NCBI GenBank assembly: GCA_038501195.1 | Contig: JBBPUQ010000010.1 | Span: 2,788,001 to 2,852,000, forward strand | DNA from: Nemania diffusa | Taxonomy: Eukaryota > Ascomycota > Sordariomycetes > Xylariales > Xylariaceae | Reading direction: 5' to 3' | DNA length: 64,000 bases | Part shown: positions 40,053 through 51,056 of the stretch, one piece after another | How positions within the stretch are numbered: the stretch's first letter is position 1 | Layout of the letters: each line of letters starts with the position of its first letter | The notes under the pieces: model-generated | The model's input: the letters and a program-made list of their open reading frames with translations, nothing else | Databases searched by the model: none | What the model was told of the DNA's origin: nothing | Position numbers and translations under genes: made by a program

Positions 40053-40922
40053 TTATTTATATTGAGCTACTATGCCTTGTACTTCCTCAGAGTTAATATG
40101 CTCGCTGCCATCTCCGTGAAGGCATGCTGAATGAAGATAGACATAATCACCTCTCTCCCGCAATCCAAGTCTATGTGTAATCTCGCCGACATTAGCCATC
40201 CTCACTCCGCCGCCAATAATGATTTCAATCTGCAGGCCCTGTGCTCTCCGTATAATCTTCTCCAGAATATCAACGTTATCGACTGCCTTCCCTAGTCCGC
40301 CGGACGTCAGGATCCCATCAAATCCACAAGCTGCCACGGCTTCGAGGCCGGTCTCCCAGGACGACCGAGCTGATTCGTCCGAAGCAGTAGCAGCATTATC
40401 GCCATCACAACTAACAATCTCATCAAAAGCCCGATGAAAAACACATTTAAAAGGCCGTGCAGAGCGAACAAGATGGGCGCACCTCGTCTTATCAACCCAA
40501 CATCGTCGCCTTCTCAAGCTATCTTCGCCGTCCCCACGTCCATCCTCTTCCAAAATCCCAAACACAAACCCGTCGCCTCTGCCCACGTCTAGTAAGCCAG
40601 AATCCTTAAATTCCCGAATACTAGCGCTCATAATCTCGAATTCCTCGTCGCTGTAAAGGAAGTCCCTCGCACCAATTCCGCCAGCTTCGGATGACGAAGA
40701 CGCCGCAGGAGGACCTCGCGGCCGAATCATAATCCGGAGCGGGAGTCCGGGGTTTGACTCAGAAGCGAGCTGTTTTAGGTCCTCGAGAGAAGGCGTAAGT
40801 CCGCCTTCGCCGTACGACCCTTCGGCATTCAGCTCAATGCGGGTGGCTCCTAGGGCGATGGCGCGGAGGGCGGCCGAGCCGCCGAAAGCGGGGATTTCGA
40901 GACCGAGACTGGGAGCTCCCAT
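40053..40922 (-). CDS. CutC copper homeostasis family protein
   Basis: Single exon, 289 residues. It shows the CutC TIM-barrel signatures: G-A-T-R-I-E-L-N near residue 30, G-G-L-T-P-S, I-M-I-R-P-R, the loop F-L-Y-S-D-E-E-F, F-H-R-A-F-D (residues about 160-165), G-F-D-G-I-L-T-S-G-G and I-I-I-G-G-G-V. The family is linked to copper tolerance in bacteria and animals, but its biochemical role is unsettled. It is longer than the typical bacterial protein (about 250 residues) because of low-complexity inserts after I-R-P-R (a Ser/Glu/Gly run) and after G-I-L-E-E-D-G-R-G-D. Its 3' end faces the hydrolase gene. Confidence 0.92.
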   Translation of the reverse strand: MGAPSLGLEIPAFGGSAALRAIALGATRIELNAEGSYGEGGLTPSLEDLKQLASESNPGLPLRIMIRPRGPPAASSSSEAGGIGARDFLYSDEEFEIMSASIREFKDSGLLDVGRGDGFVFGILEEDGRGDGEDSLRRRRCWVDKTRCAHLVRSARPFKCVFHRAFDEIVSCDGDNAATASDESARSSWETGLEAVAACGFDGILTSGGLGKAVDNVDILEKIIRRAQGLQIEIIIGGGVRMANVGEITHRLGLRERGDYVYLHSACLHGDGSEHINSEEVQGIVAQYK

Positions 40923-41665
40923 TTTAGTGGTGTAAAATAAATGACGCCTTTCTTCTATAATACGTTTCTATTATCGATACATTACTTCCGATGTTTGGAA
41001 GCCGAGTCTTCGTTTGTATGTTTCGAGGTTGAGTGAGAGTGAGGATTACGAAAGAGGGGTACTTGGAGGGGTAGAGAGCGAGGAGGTAGATAGTCAAGTG
41101 ACGCAAAAGGGGTGGTTAACCTCACAGACGAGCTCAGCAATGCACAGAGCTAAGGATAATAGAATAAATTCCACGGTGGTATAGAGAAAAAAAAAGAGAT
41201 AATGATGCGGATTAAATTTTGTGTACCATTTACTGCTCAGAGTTTGGCTAGGCAACTTGGCGTCGCATCCGACGTACAAGGTGGGCCTGCTAATATCCCT
41301 TGATGGCAGGACCTACCCGAAAGAAGCTCATCGAGGCACAAATACGTTAAAAACAATGCATATCATATGCTGTTCTCTAGAATCTGTTGGGTGGTAACGT
41401 TTCACAGTCGAAAGGGTCACGTCATGTACGTTTCATCTGATATTAGCCGCTATAGTATCGCTTGAGATTTAAACACTAAAATTAACGCTCTATTCAGCAT
41501 TGGCCAGAATGGGTGGGTAACCAGAAAACAAATGTCAATCGCGATACGCTTGAGTCATTGCCATATCCTCCCGTAGTGCCGTAGGTGATTATCCTCCTTT
41601 CATAGGCTCAGCATCTTCCAGGGTATCGTCCACACGTGTAGTCCAATCGGGCCAATAACCAGACT
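40923..41665. other. Intergenic, no supported feature
   Basis: Short ORFs here lack coding character. One perfect TGAGTCA (general-amino-acid-control type site) occurs near 41555, but it is not in front of a plausible target gene. Confidence 0.5.
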
Positions 41666-42483
41666 CTAGTCGAGGTAAACATATTGACGCATCTCTTCTT
41701 CTGTCATCTCATACTCTTCTGGTTCGTCCTGGTTGTAAGTGTCGCCTTCTTCTAGGTCATACTCCATGTTCTCATAATCATGGACAATTGAGCGAGCAGG
41801 AGGGGAAGCTCGGCCGGAGCCCATATTATGAGACTGTTGTTGAGAGTTAGACATGATAGGAGGGCCTGAATAGAAAGAGGGGGAGCCTATATAATCAGAC
41901 TGTTGCTGATAGTTGGACATGACAGGAGGGCTGGGACAGAAAGAAGGGGAGCCCATATAATGAGACTGTTGTTGATAGTTGGACATGACAGGAGGGCCAT
42001 AACAGAAAGAGAAGTGGTGGGAAGTGCTGTTGATCGATGATTCTGATGAAGGATGGGGAACACCAGAGTCGCTGACTAGGTGACAGGGGCGATCTAGAGC
42101 GATTATCAGCACAAGTGAACGTTCGTTTACAGCATCTTCGGAGGACAACTTGCCTCTCTTGGCGATATATTCCCGCACATATTTTAAAGCGTGGCGAGAA
42201 AACTGCTTGTCCTCCACATTTCTGAAGAAATGGTCACCTAGGGAGCCTTCGTAAGTAATTTGGAAGAGACGTTATCGGATATAGAAGCGGGAATCTCACA
42301 TAGCATGGGGCCAGTGTAATTGCGAAGGGCCGAGTCTCCCATACCAACTTGCATCATTCGCGCGAGCTCGGCCCATGACTTCTCTGGTTTCGCCATGTCG
42401 ACCCCGAGACGTCTTGGTGAATGGCAGACGAGTTCACGCCAGAAGTACCGCTCCTCAGAAGCTGACCAGAATTTACCAACCAT
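41666..42483 (-). CDS. Myb/SANT-like domain protein with 22-residue repeats
   Basis: Two exons, 42483-42300 and 42237-41666, joined across a 62-nt GTGAG...CTAG intron (251 residues). Residues about 4-65 read F-W-S-A-S-E-E-R-Y-F-W-R-E-L-V followed by K-S-W-A-E-L-A-R-M-M-Q and Y-T-G-P-M-L-C-D-H-F-F-R-N. That is the pattern of an uncharacterised fungal Myb/SANT-like domain (W-S-x-E-E-E-x-x-F-W ... S-W-E-x-x-A ... Y-T-x-x-M-L-x-E-H). The intron sits inside this domain, and splicing restores the conserved H-F-F-R-N end. The middle has three tandem copies of about 22 residues, core P-P-V-M-S-N-Y-Q-Q-Q-S. The C terminus is acidic. A DNA-binding or chromatin role is inferred from the domain only. Confidence 0.78.
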
Positions 42484-43164
42484 GGTGGTGATGATGTTCG
42501 CTAGCCTTAGCTGTGGATAGACAGTTGTGTATGATATCTCGTAGCGGTAGGCAACGGATACAGCTTAGTATTACTTAATAGTAGCTACTCGAAACTTAAA
42601 GGGGTTCTGTGGTGTTTCTCTGTATGCTCTTGTAATGTTGAGTGGTGAAATCGTGAAGAATCTCCAGGGAGCGAGCCTAGGGTCTCTTTTATATATTATT
42701 CTACCTCTCAACCCATATAATGCGCCTTTTGAGGAAGCTCTATTATTGTTCCCTCCGTATAATCTTCTTGTTATGACTTATTACCTCCTTCCTGCTACCT
42801 TAGTTCCAAATACGTGAACGCTATCGGACGAGAGTGACTGACTTTATCGAATAGATGCAGAGTTTCTGATAGCATTGCGTGGCTTAACATAGCACATGGA
42901 CAATGTAGAACCACAATGTCACACAATTTGCATTGCCCTTACATCAAATTTTCTTAAAAGGGATCATGGAATACCACATGTGTATATCATCAGACTGTTA
43001 TTTGAGAGCTGGACATTGATCAGTAGCACCACTATGACACCACTACGTCCACTTGACTTCACAATGGGTGTTGACAGTAGGCGCATTAGAACGTGTGGAA
43101 CAACGCTTCTATTATCTATTGTTTATAGTAAACAAACTACTAATAGCCACACATGTAACTATAC
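42484..43164. other. Intergenic, no supported feature
   Basis: Promoter side of the Myb-like gene and downstream side of the dehydrogenase. ORFs at 42635 and 42896 have no coding character. Confidence 0.5.
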
Positions 43165-44124
43165 TCAAGCCCAATCCTTCGGAAAGGCAGTATATCCCTT
43201 CTCCTTAGAAAATGTCCATTGCCAAGGACCCTGCTCAGGACTTTGAGCCAATTTTAGGAACTCGACAGCATGTGGCTCGGCAGTGACCCCCTTATACATT
43301 GGGCTCCCGCTCTCGGCCCGCTCGTCAACATAATAGAAGCTAAAACGCCATGTGAGTTTCATATCTCTATTATAGTCCTCGCGCTGTCCACCGTGTCCAA
43401 GAAAAATCGTCAATTGGGTTAATGGAAGAGGGCACGAACCTGAAGGGCTTGTCGTTGTGCGCGTGGAGCGCCAGGTACTCTACCATATAGGCCGCGGCGC
43501 TCTTGCCGATTCCCAGGCTGAAGAAACCTGGGAGGACTTTGTCATTGAGGGCGTTGCCCGTGAACATGTATGTTCCCCCGCCGGGTCCCAGCTTGCCCTG
43601 TGACTCCAGCTCTAGGAACCCCTTCACGGCCTCGTCGGCGACCACGGTAGGGGTTAAGGCGTTTACGTTCATTCGCATCTGAAAAGCTTCTGGCGAATCT
43701 ATGCTGAGAACTGACGAGACACCTGTATTACGTGCTGCTGATGCGTATGCTACTCACTCTTTAGTATACCCAATCATAACGAGTTATAAACCTATAACAT
43801 GTCCATATCCAAAGGGTGTTCACAATAAAAACAGATGGCAAAATAGAAGGTTTGTGTAACACAACAGGGTGACCCAATGCTTTCAAGAAGATACATACCA
43901 TTGTATATGACGACCTCGGGCACGCCAACCTCTTGGCGAACTTTCTGGAACAGCGCAGGGACTTTCGTCAACTCGGCGGCGTCGAACTCGAAGAAAGGGA
44001 ACTTGGATGGATCGAGTCTCTGCGTTCTGGAGGCGACGGCAACCTTATAGCCAGCGGCAGCAAACTTGGCGGCGGCGGCGGTTCCCACGGCGGCGCCTAC
44101 ACCGATAATCAGGGCTACGGGCAT
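43165..44124 (-). CDS. Atypical short-chain dehydrogenase/reductase
   Basis: Three exons, 44124-43899, 43722-43440 and 43339-43165, give 227 residues with consistent phases. The first intron is rather long (176 nt). The second uses a weak GTTCGT donor, so that junction (reading K-P-F-S-F-Y-Y-V-D-E-R) is less certain. The N terminus has a Rossmann glycine motif G-V-G-A-A-V-G (residues 8-14) and A-S-R-T at 31-34, whose Arg suggests NADP. F-T-G-N-A-L-N follows the usual active-site Ser strand. Where classical members have Y-x3-K this protein has L-G-I-G-K, so the catalytic Tyr appears replaced. The substrate is unknown. Confidence 0.85.
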
Positions 44125-45184
44125 TGTGGCTGATTTCCGAAAAGCGGTCGGGCGAGGTGACAGAAACGATGGTACCTCCTTGCTAATGTGATAGCAGTGT
44201 GTCTTATAATAGTAGTTATAAAGTGAGATAAAAGAAGAGGCTACGCGGGGTTTTATACTAGCTAGGATTCAACATCAGCCTACCCTTGGGTTTACATGAA
44301 TACCATGGAAAAGGCAGGTCAAACTAAAGCCATCAGGAGTTGGTATAAGGATCAGGGAGCAAGCGCCACCAATGCAACCTCCGCCATCTTTGTCTCTACC
44401 ATACATGACATGCTTAGTAATAAGGGGTCCTCATAGCAACTTTTCGCGACGAAGTTCACTTGACTACTAGATACTAACTAGCGTATAGATGGGGGTCACC
44501 AGCTAAGCTTCATTCCGAGAGGGCTTTTCATAGTCTGGATTGTCTGTATGATACAGGGATGAATCACTTTGATACCTACCTATCTCGATCTCGATCATAT
44601 GTACTGTAAGGGCACAGTTTGCGGATTTATCAGCGGGGTTATTACCAAGCGGAGGTAATTAGTCAGAACCTTAACCCCACGGACAACCGACATGTGCATT
44701 ATCGCCGATCGATCTGGCATATCGTATGTCGTGTTGGTTAAGTTACGACTAGGCTGGCGGAACTCCATTGATGTCACCTTGAAAAGCGGTGAGCGAGCTT
44801 AATTATGAAAACTTGGCAGCGACCTCGATCTGGTATCATCGTTGCCTAAACGATATGTTTCGATGGTAATACACTTGCGGAGTAGTGTAAGTGAGTAGTA
44901 ATCCGATATTAGATACAAATACAATTGACCTCGGCCCTATTAACCTCACTCATCTGAGTAGCGATGACTTACATTATTTGCCTCGACAACGTAGCTAGAA
45001 CGTCAGGCTGGCTTGTATTTAGCATCAACGGAGGAATGGTGAGTTCCACCCGAAAAGGTTCAAAGCCGAACATGGTAAACGTAGGAGCTACGCTTGGGCC
45101 AGGAGGGCAAACTTAACAAAGGCCTGGTAGCTGGTTTCTCGTTCTCTTAGACGCGAGCATCTTAGACTCAATTGAGACTATAGT
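44125..45184. other. Intergenic, no supported feature
   Basis: About 1.06 kb between the dehydrogenase start and the GEP4 stop. No ORF with coding character, tRNA or repeat is seen. Confidence 0.5.
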
Positions 45185-45957
45185 TTACTCAAAGGGGCTC
45201 CTCGGGTTAGGGGCTTGTAAGCCGCGGGCCATCAACATTGGGCCTAGACGTTGCTCAAATCTCGAGAACTAAGCGGCGTGAGCAACAAACTCGAAGACCC
45301 AAGGTCACAAGATAACTTACGATGCTTTTCTGGTTCATTGGCTTCACTCCGTCTTTAACCCAGATCCCCCAACTGCCCATCATATTCGCCAGCATCATGT
45401 CGGTCATGAGGCGATCCCCGATGACAACGATCTCGCTTGGATGCGTAACACCGGTCTCGGGGTGTTTCTTGAAGTGAGCCATGATTTCATCTTTACAGCC
45501 CGGTTTCTTGACTCGGTGTGCGAGGACGGGAACCCCAGTGGCCGATTCAAGCTCCCTAGCTAGTCGGCCATCGCGGTCATAAGTTGTGGCACCAGCGGTG
45601 TTGGACACGATCAAGAGCCGATGGCCGGGATATTCTTTGCGCAGCTGCTGAAAACGGTCCTGCATGAGATTAGTTCTAACCTTCTATAAGAAGCAGACTA
45701 GATCGTCGAGCTGCTGGGGAAAATATGGTACATACAGCGTACGCAGGGTATATCTCATTGGTATCTGGGTACGCAAAGCAGTCATCTTTGTCGAGTACAA
45801 CAGCTTTGATGTTGCATTTCTCTCCCAGTGACTCAAAAGCGCTGTCAAGAGGACTGGGTAGGCCATTAAATGTCGATACAATGGCGTGCGGAAGACATAA
45901 TGAAGGCTTCACCGCAAGTTTGAATACATTCAAAAATCCCGATAAATTGAGATTCAT
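45185..45957 (-). CDS. gep4: Mitochondrial phosphatidylglycerophosphatase GEP4
   Basis: Three exons, 45957-45736, 45659-45321 and 45268-45185, give 214 residues. The introns (76 and 52 nt) are GT-AG and phase 0. The HAD motifs are all present: L-D-K-D-D-C at residues 55-60, L-L-I-V-S-N-T-A-G, K-K-P-G-C, and V-V-I-G-D-R-L-M-T-D. The N terminus P-S-L-C-L-P-H-A-I-V-S-T-F-N and C terminus A-R-G-L-Q-A-P-N-P-R-S-P-F-E are typical of fungal GEP4. The enzyme dephosphorylates phosphatidylglycerophosphate at the matrix side of the inner mitochondrial membrane, in cardiolipin synthesis. The last exon is only 28 codons. An in-frame ATG at 45978 would add seven residues. It shares a divergent promoter with ORC2. 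Confidence 0.93.
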
Positions 45958-46196
45958 CGCATCAAAATGTTCCAGCAATAAGCTTCTTTCACAGGGACTC
46001 GAGAATCTTGAGGTTGTTCTAGAAGGTGAGTGAGGCGTGATGCTACGAAATGGTACCTATATTTTTTGGACAGGGGTATCGCAGGCTATAGTAGCCCTGA
46101 ACCCGCCTAAAGACTTGTATAGGTTAGTGGGTCTATCAATTCTGCAGGGGCAAGCTTGATACCTAGCCTACCTAAGGTAACACCACCTATATCCAG

Positions 46197-46214
46197 TCGC
46201 GTAATTGATCGCGT
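46197..46214. promoter_or_regulatory. Two TCGCGT (MCB-like) boxes upstream of ORC2
   Basis: TCGCGT occurs at 46197-46202 and again at 46209-46214, 100-117 bases before the ORC2 ATG and within the 356-bp GEP4/ORC2 divergent promoter. The core CGCG is that of the MBF (Mbp1-Swi6) box ACGCGT used by G1/S genes. Function is inferred from position and gene role. Confidence 0.5.
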
Positions 46215-46313
46215 CTCGAAATTCCTAGTTACGACGTCAGCTAGTTTTCCGGACGCTCCCCTTTTCGTCTCTAATCTGCTATGCAAATTCCCAAGATATA
46301 TTGATAGCATACA

Positions 46314-48082
46314 ATGGTACGTACGAAGCGACAACAGCAGAATATTGCTGAAACAACACTGAGGAGCAGCCCTCGAAAACGAGCCCGGGAAGAAATCGAC
46401 GAGACAGAGGAGAGCACTCCTTCGAAACGACGAACCAGCCGGCCTGACGCCACCGCGCATCTCAATAACACCCAGTCAGAATACGATTTCCCTTCAGACG
46501 ACGATACACAAGCGACACCAAAGGCACAGGAAACGCCGAGGAAGCGGGGGAGACAGAAAGCAGCAACCACCCCGAATGGACATGAGCAGGCCTCTACACC
46601 TCGGGGCCGCAAGAGCAAAGGACTTAATTTTACAACACCCTCTAGAACTAGAGGCAGTAATATCGGGGAAACACCGAGGCGACAGCGCAATGACCGGTCG
46701 GCGAGAAAGAAGAGCGCCAGAGCTCTAATTGAGAAGGTGGTAGGCGGCGTGTCCAGCGACGAGGAAGCAGACGAAGACATCGCCCGAGAAATCTACGAGT
46801 CGAGTGAAGATGATGAAGCAGAAGAGGATGGTGTAAACGGAAACCGTGGCGAAGAGACCGAAGAGATACCAGGCGAACCCGCAACGCCCTCTAGAAAGCC
46901 TCGCGGCCGCACAAAAACGACCAAGGGCACAAGAGCACGCAAAAAGTCTCCTACACCACCTCGAGATCTGCCGCCTCACGAGCTCTACTTTGCGCAGACT
47001 CGGCCTGGCGCGGCGAAGACATCGAACAACACCCTCGCATCTCTCAAACTCCTTACCCACGAAGAATACTTCTCTATCCTACGCGAATATAAAGATCCCC
47101 ACGAGGACGACCTCGAGTTCCTCGACTCAATCCACGTGCAGTCATTCCCACAATGGGCCTTCGAGCTTTCGCAAGGGTTCAGCGTCTGCTTATACGGCTA
47201 CGGTTCGAAGCGAGCGCTTCTGCACAAATTCGCGAAACATATATACAACTCGATTTCAGATCACAGTAGCCATCGCATTGTGGTCGTCAACGGCTACGTA
47301 CGTGCGAACATGAGCTCTCTACGTGACATTTTGTCCGTGATCGCGGGCGCAGTCGACCCGAAACACAAACTCGCCGCTGGCGGGCCGTCCGTGATGATGG
47401 ACAGCTTGAAGGGCCTCTTGTCTTCCCACGACATCACGGTCACGGTCGTCCTAAATTCCATCGACGCCGCCCCCCTGAGGCGTGCGGGTTTTCAGCCCAT
47501 ATTAGCCCAACTCGCCGCGCACGCCCAAATACAGTTCATCTGCTCGGCTGACACGCCTGACTTCACGTTGCTATGGGATAGCAGCCTGCGGTCGTCATTT
47601 AGTTTTGTTTTCCACGATTGTACGACATTTGTACCCTTCACAGCCGAGCTGGAGGTTGTAGACGACGTCCACGAGCTCCTCGGCCGGAAAGCTAGGCGCG
47701 TGGGCGGCAAAGAAGGCGTCACGTATGTCCTGCGCAGTTTAACCGAGAACGCGAGAAACTTATACCGGCTTCTTGTCGGCGAGGTCCTTGTCGCCATGGA
47801 CGACGAGGCGGATTTCACAAGCGAAAATCCGGGAGTGGAGTATAGGATGTTATTCAATAAGGCAGTTGAGGAATTCATCTGCAGTTCGGAAATGTCGTTC
47901 CGAACACTGCTAAAAGAGTGGGTTATCTTCTATCTCGGAGGCCTTAATACCCTACTAACTGTGAAACTAGATTCCACGATCACCAAATGATAACGAGTCG
48001 TAAAGACATGCTAGGCACTGAATTGCTCAGCGTACCCTTTCGGAAGGAGGAGCTCGAAGGGATACTGGAGGATATTGTATGA
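46314..48082 (+). CDS. orc2: Origin recognition complex subunit 2
   Basis: Two exons, 46314-47917 and 47971-48082, joined by a 53-nt intron with a TACTAAC branch point; 571 residues. Without splicing the frame runs into a stop at 47990. Splicing restores the conserved C-terminal part E-F-H-D-H-Q-M-I-T-S-R-K-D and V-P-F-R-K-E-E-L. The first 240 residues are basic and acidic low-complexity with many S/T-P sites and T-P-R-K-R-G-R-type AT-hook-like stretches. The ORC2 domain begins near 250 and includes G-F-S-V-C-L-Y-G-Y-G-S-K-R (about 287-299), the remnant AAA+ P-loop region. ORC2 is part of the six-subunit complex that marks replication origins. Its 3' end converges with the GFA gene, 109 bases apart. 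Confidence 0.95.
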
Positions 48083-48191
48083 TCAACTGCACACATGGCT
48101 TATTTACATACGTACGAGCTATTCTTGTCCATATCAGCAGAATTAAGAGAACATATGCATACATACGATAATAAATGACCACAGTGACTAC

Positions 48192-49057
48192 CTACTCGGT
48201 AGTCTCTACCTTGTCCTCACTTACAACTGTCTGAACCTCATGTGCTTCGACGTCCGTCATAAGCCTGCTTTTACCATCCAATCCCGACCATTTCGGTTTC
48301 CCATCCGGCAAGTCAACCACGCGCTGGCTATAGAATATATGACACCTAGCGACTAGTCAGCCAGTCCTACCTACACATACCCCAAACACATCGCAATCGC
48401 ATCGCGCATCCCACCCACATGTCGGTTCTACGCCCTAATACTATCCCGCGAGCAGATATAGTTGACAAACTCACTGGGGATCGAACAGCCTCCTCACCTC
48501 CGCGCTCCCAAACCGAATGATCCCCGGGAACACGAGCGCCATGTTCCGCCCCTCGTCCATGATCGGCGCCCGGCAGTGCGCGCAGCTCACCTTCGCCGGC
48601 AGCCTATGCTCCGCGCTCTTGCCGGGCGCGTGGTAGAAGGCGAGGCGCGCCGCGGCGCCGGGCGCGAAGTGCACGTCGGATTTGTGGAAGATGGCGGCCC
48701 ATTGGAACGGCGCGCCTATGCATAACTCACATCTGTCAGTTTTCTTTCTTTCTCTCGGGTCGGCCATGTACATGGCGGCTGAGATGGGAGGGAAGGAGGG
48801 GGAAGGGGAAGAGGAAGAAGAAGATAAGAGGAAGGGGTACCGTGCAGGGCCTGGCAGTCGACGCAGTGGCAGAATTTCGCGGCGAGGGGCCGCTCGCGGC
48901 TTAGCCAGTACGTCACCCTGCCGCAGTGGCAGTGCGCTGTGTGGTGCTTCTCGAAGCTGCCGTCGGTGCGGTAGGGAGGGCGGTTTTGCCAGTCGGAGGC
49001 GTCGGCGGCGCGGATGTCTGCACTCCCTATGCTAACTTCGTGGCTGTCGCTTGACAT
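48192..49057 (-). CDS. GFA/CENP-V-type zinc-binding protein
   Basis: Three exons, 49057-48841, 48715-48475 and 48345-48192, give 203 residues. Zinc ligands are visible as H-C-H-C-G-R-V, F-C-H-C-V-D-C-Q and S-C-A-H-C, the pattern of the glutathione-dependent formaldehyde-activating (GFA) fold. After splicing the segments A-P-F-Q-W-A-A-I-F, K-S-D-V-H-F and C-H-I-F-Y-S-Q-R-V-V-D form one conserved fungal protein, ending with G-K-P-K-W-S-G-L-D. Intron 1 holds a nearly pure polypyrimidine tract on the coding strand. An in-frame ATG at 49129 would add 24 unlike residues. GFA proteins are diverse, so formaldehyde metabolism is not proven. The likely role is a small zinc enzyme. Confidence 0.88.
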
Positions 49058-49554
49058 TAGACGAGAATAGCTATTCAATAGAGATGCGATAGTTAGGAGG
49101 CTTTGGTTAAGTAAGGGATTGCATTGCATGCAAATTGGGCATCTAAGATTGGGACTAATGGTGTCTCAGTGCAGTTGTTCAATTACGTATATGCTGAGTA
49201 CGACGGTGATGACGTCGGCGAAGTATTGTGAAGCCCATTGGTGCATTGGAGTTGCGATTCAAACTTCCTACCCAAGCTCGCGAGAATTCCAAAAAATGAA
49301 AGAAAAACCCGAGTAAGAGCGTATTTAGTATCTGAGATATATTTAGTGACCTACGAGAAGCTATCGTTTCATCCCTAACTTGTTTCTTCGTGTGCTGTTC
49401 AATACTCCGCCCATCAGGCGTTCATTAGAAAAAGTGGTGATGTCGCCCATTTTGAATCAACAAGCAAAATACGAGTGCTAGATAGATGATTGCTGAGAAA
49501 CGATCAACATCTATGCGAAGCTTAAGCAAAAGGTCCGATTGGCGATGCAACGGC
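49058..49554. other. Intergenic, no supported feature
   Basis: Upstream region of the GFA gene, continuing to the Pol III terminator. ORF 49119-49316 has no coding character. Confidence 0.5.
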
Positions 49555-49566
49555 AAAAAAAAAAAA
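49555..49566 (-). terminator. Pol III terminator (T12 on the minus strand)
   Basis: Twelve consecutive A on the + strand, which read as T12 on the minus strand, begin five bases beyond the 3' end of the tRNA-like gene. Confidence 0.65.
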
Positions 49567-49571
49567 TGATT

Positions 49572-49718
49572 TGGCCACCGAGGGAATCGAACCCCCAGCG
49601 CCTAACGATACTGGGTAGCGATATGGTGAAAGGATATTTTTAAGGATATTGAGTAAGGATACAACGCTGTTCCGCTGTTTGCAACCCTCGTGTACCGCTA
49701 GGCCATACCAACCTGGCC
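49572..49718 (-). tRNA. tRNA or tRNA-like Pol III gene, probably with intron
   Basis: On the minus strand a perfect B box GGTTCGATTCC (49593-49583) sits in a T arm GGGGG-TTCGATT-CCCTC, and a perfect A box TGGCCTAGCGG lies at 49705-49695. A T12 run follows the 3' end. The A and B boxes are about 100 bases apart, so a spliced tRNA would need an intron of several tens of bases. Problems: the acceptor stem pairs only five bases (GGCCA with TGGCC), the D arm is unusual, and I cannot fix the anticodon; TTGCAAA is a possible loop. It may be a normal intron-bearing tRNA, a pseudo-tRNA or a tRNA-derived element. Confidence 0.5.
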
Positions 49719-51056
49719 TTGGATCTGTTTGTTAGAGGAGCCTAGGACTGAAGATACCTATATGCTTCTCTCCAAGCATGCGTAAGGTTTGCGGTTGTCG
49801 TTGCGCCATAAACTGTAAATATGAGGATGGAAGCGTGGTGCTGTAGCTTCGAAGGTTCGAGAAGACTAGCCTCGAAAGCTTGAAGGGAAGGGCTAGAGCA
49901 CGAAGAAGAGCTTGTCGGGCTATAGCATATTGACGGTGTAAGGGACATATTTGCGGCTGAATTTTCATCTCATAAATTCCTACCCAAATTGTCTAAAAGT
50001 GACTGCTCACTTACTTTAAGAACTCAATACTCTCAGCTCAGCTCGTCGCTGTGCGCGCGCAGTGCAGGTATCTAATAATAACAATTCTGACTCGGCTTCT
50101 AACCTAACCGGAAAGCTATTCCCTGCAGCAAAACTACGCAGATCTCAACGTCCGATTGTGACCTGTAACGCAGCCTCATATACGCATACTTACTCCTGTG
50201 TACACGTTGGGCAAACAAAGGGCCGTACGCATATGTCGTATTCGTTATCTGATGCCACCACGACAGCATTGGACGACTGCTCCAGCTCGGACAGACCCGG
50301 ATCCATATAACTCACCCGTTGAAAGTTTTCAATGCAACCCGACCCGGCCTATCTGATCCTATCGGACCAGGTAACCAAGATATACGGGTAGACTTGTTGC
50401 AGCCCTATCTAGAACTTTAGGTACGCTCTGATCTGCAGGCCGTCTATAGCTTCCGCGCATATGCACCAGTCAGGCTTACAGGTCGATATTAAATCTCGAC
50501 CCCCGCCGACCTATCGCATGGATACCGTGCCCAGGTATCGATCTGGGTACGACGATATCAGCTCCCGTGCCACGCTCGTAACGGGCGTGATACGAGAATT
50601 GCTAAGCTCGCTAAATAAAGGTCTGATGTGTAATAACGAGAATCTCTGCTGCTTTCCTTCGCCCTGCACCGCCTTCGCTTCTCGTCCGTACGCGGCCTGA
50701 TAGTCTAGACCGTACACGGTAGGTAGTTCCTGGTCACCGCCAATGTGCGCGAGCATGTAAGTGATGTAGGTACCTATATCAAAGATCTCGGTCCGCATGA
50801 GAGACCTCGATGTTTGCTACTGCCGTCCTTCTTGGCCCTGAATGGATAGATAAGAGACAGGTCGGACAACGATACTTCAAGGTAGGTCTTGGGAGTTCTC
50901 GTATAAAGTTTCCCTCCTTTGCTGCTCTCTTGACTGCAGCCACCCGTCATCTTCACCACTCATTCAAGCCCCAGTCGTCACACTCATAGCCAGACTCGCC
51001 AAGATTTCATCATATCATACACACATCAAGCCTCACACAGACCTCGCACAACCAGA
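49719..51056. other. Intergenic, promoter of the small secreted protein gene
   Basis: Overlapping ORFs at 49732-49968, 50062-50310 and 50461-50798 have no coding character or conserved motif. The last 100 bases are CA- and CT-rich, as in many fungal 5' leaders. Confidence 0.5.

Noticed and set aside
46271..47060. Minus-strand ORFs opposite ORC2
   Set aside because: Arg/Leu/Ser-rich mirror frames of the low-complexity N terminus of ORC2.
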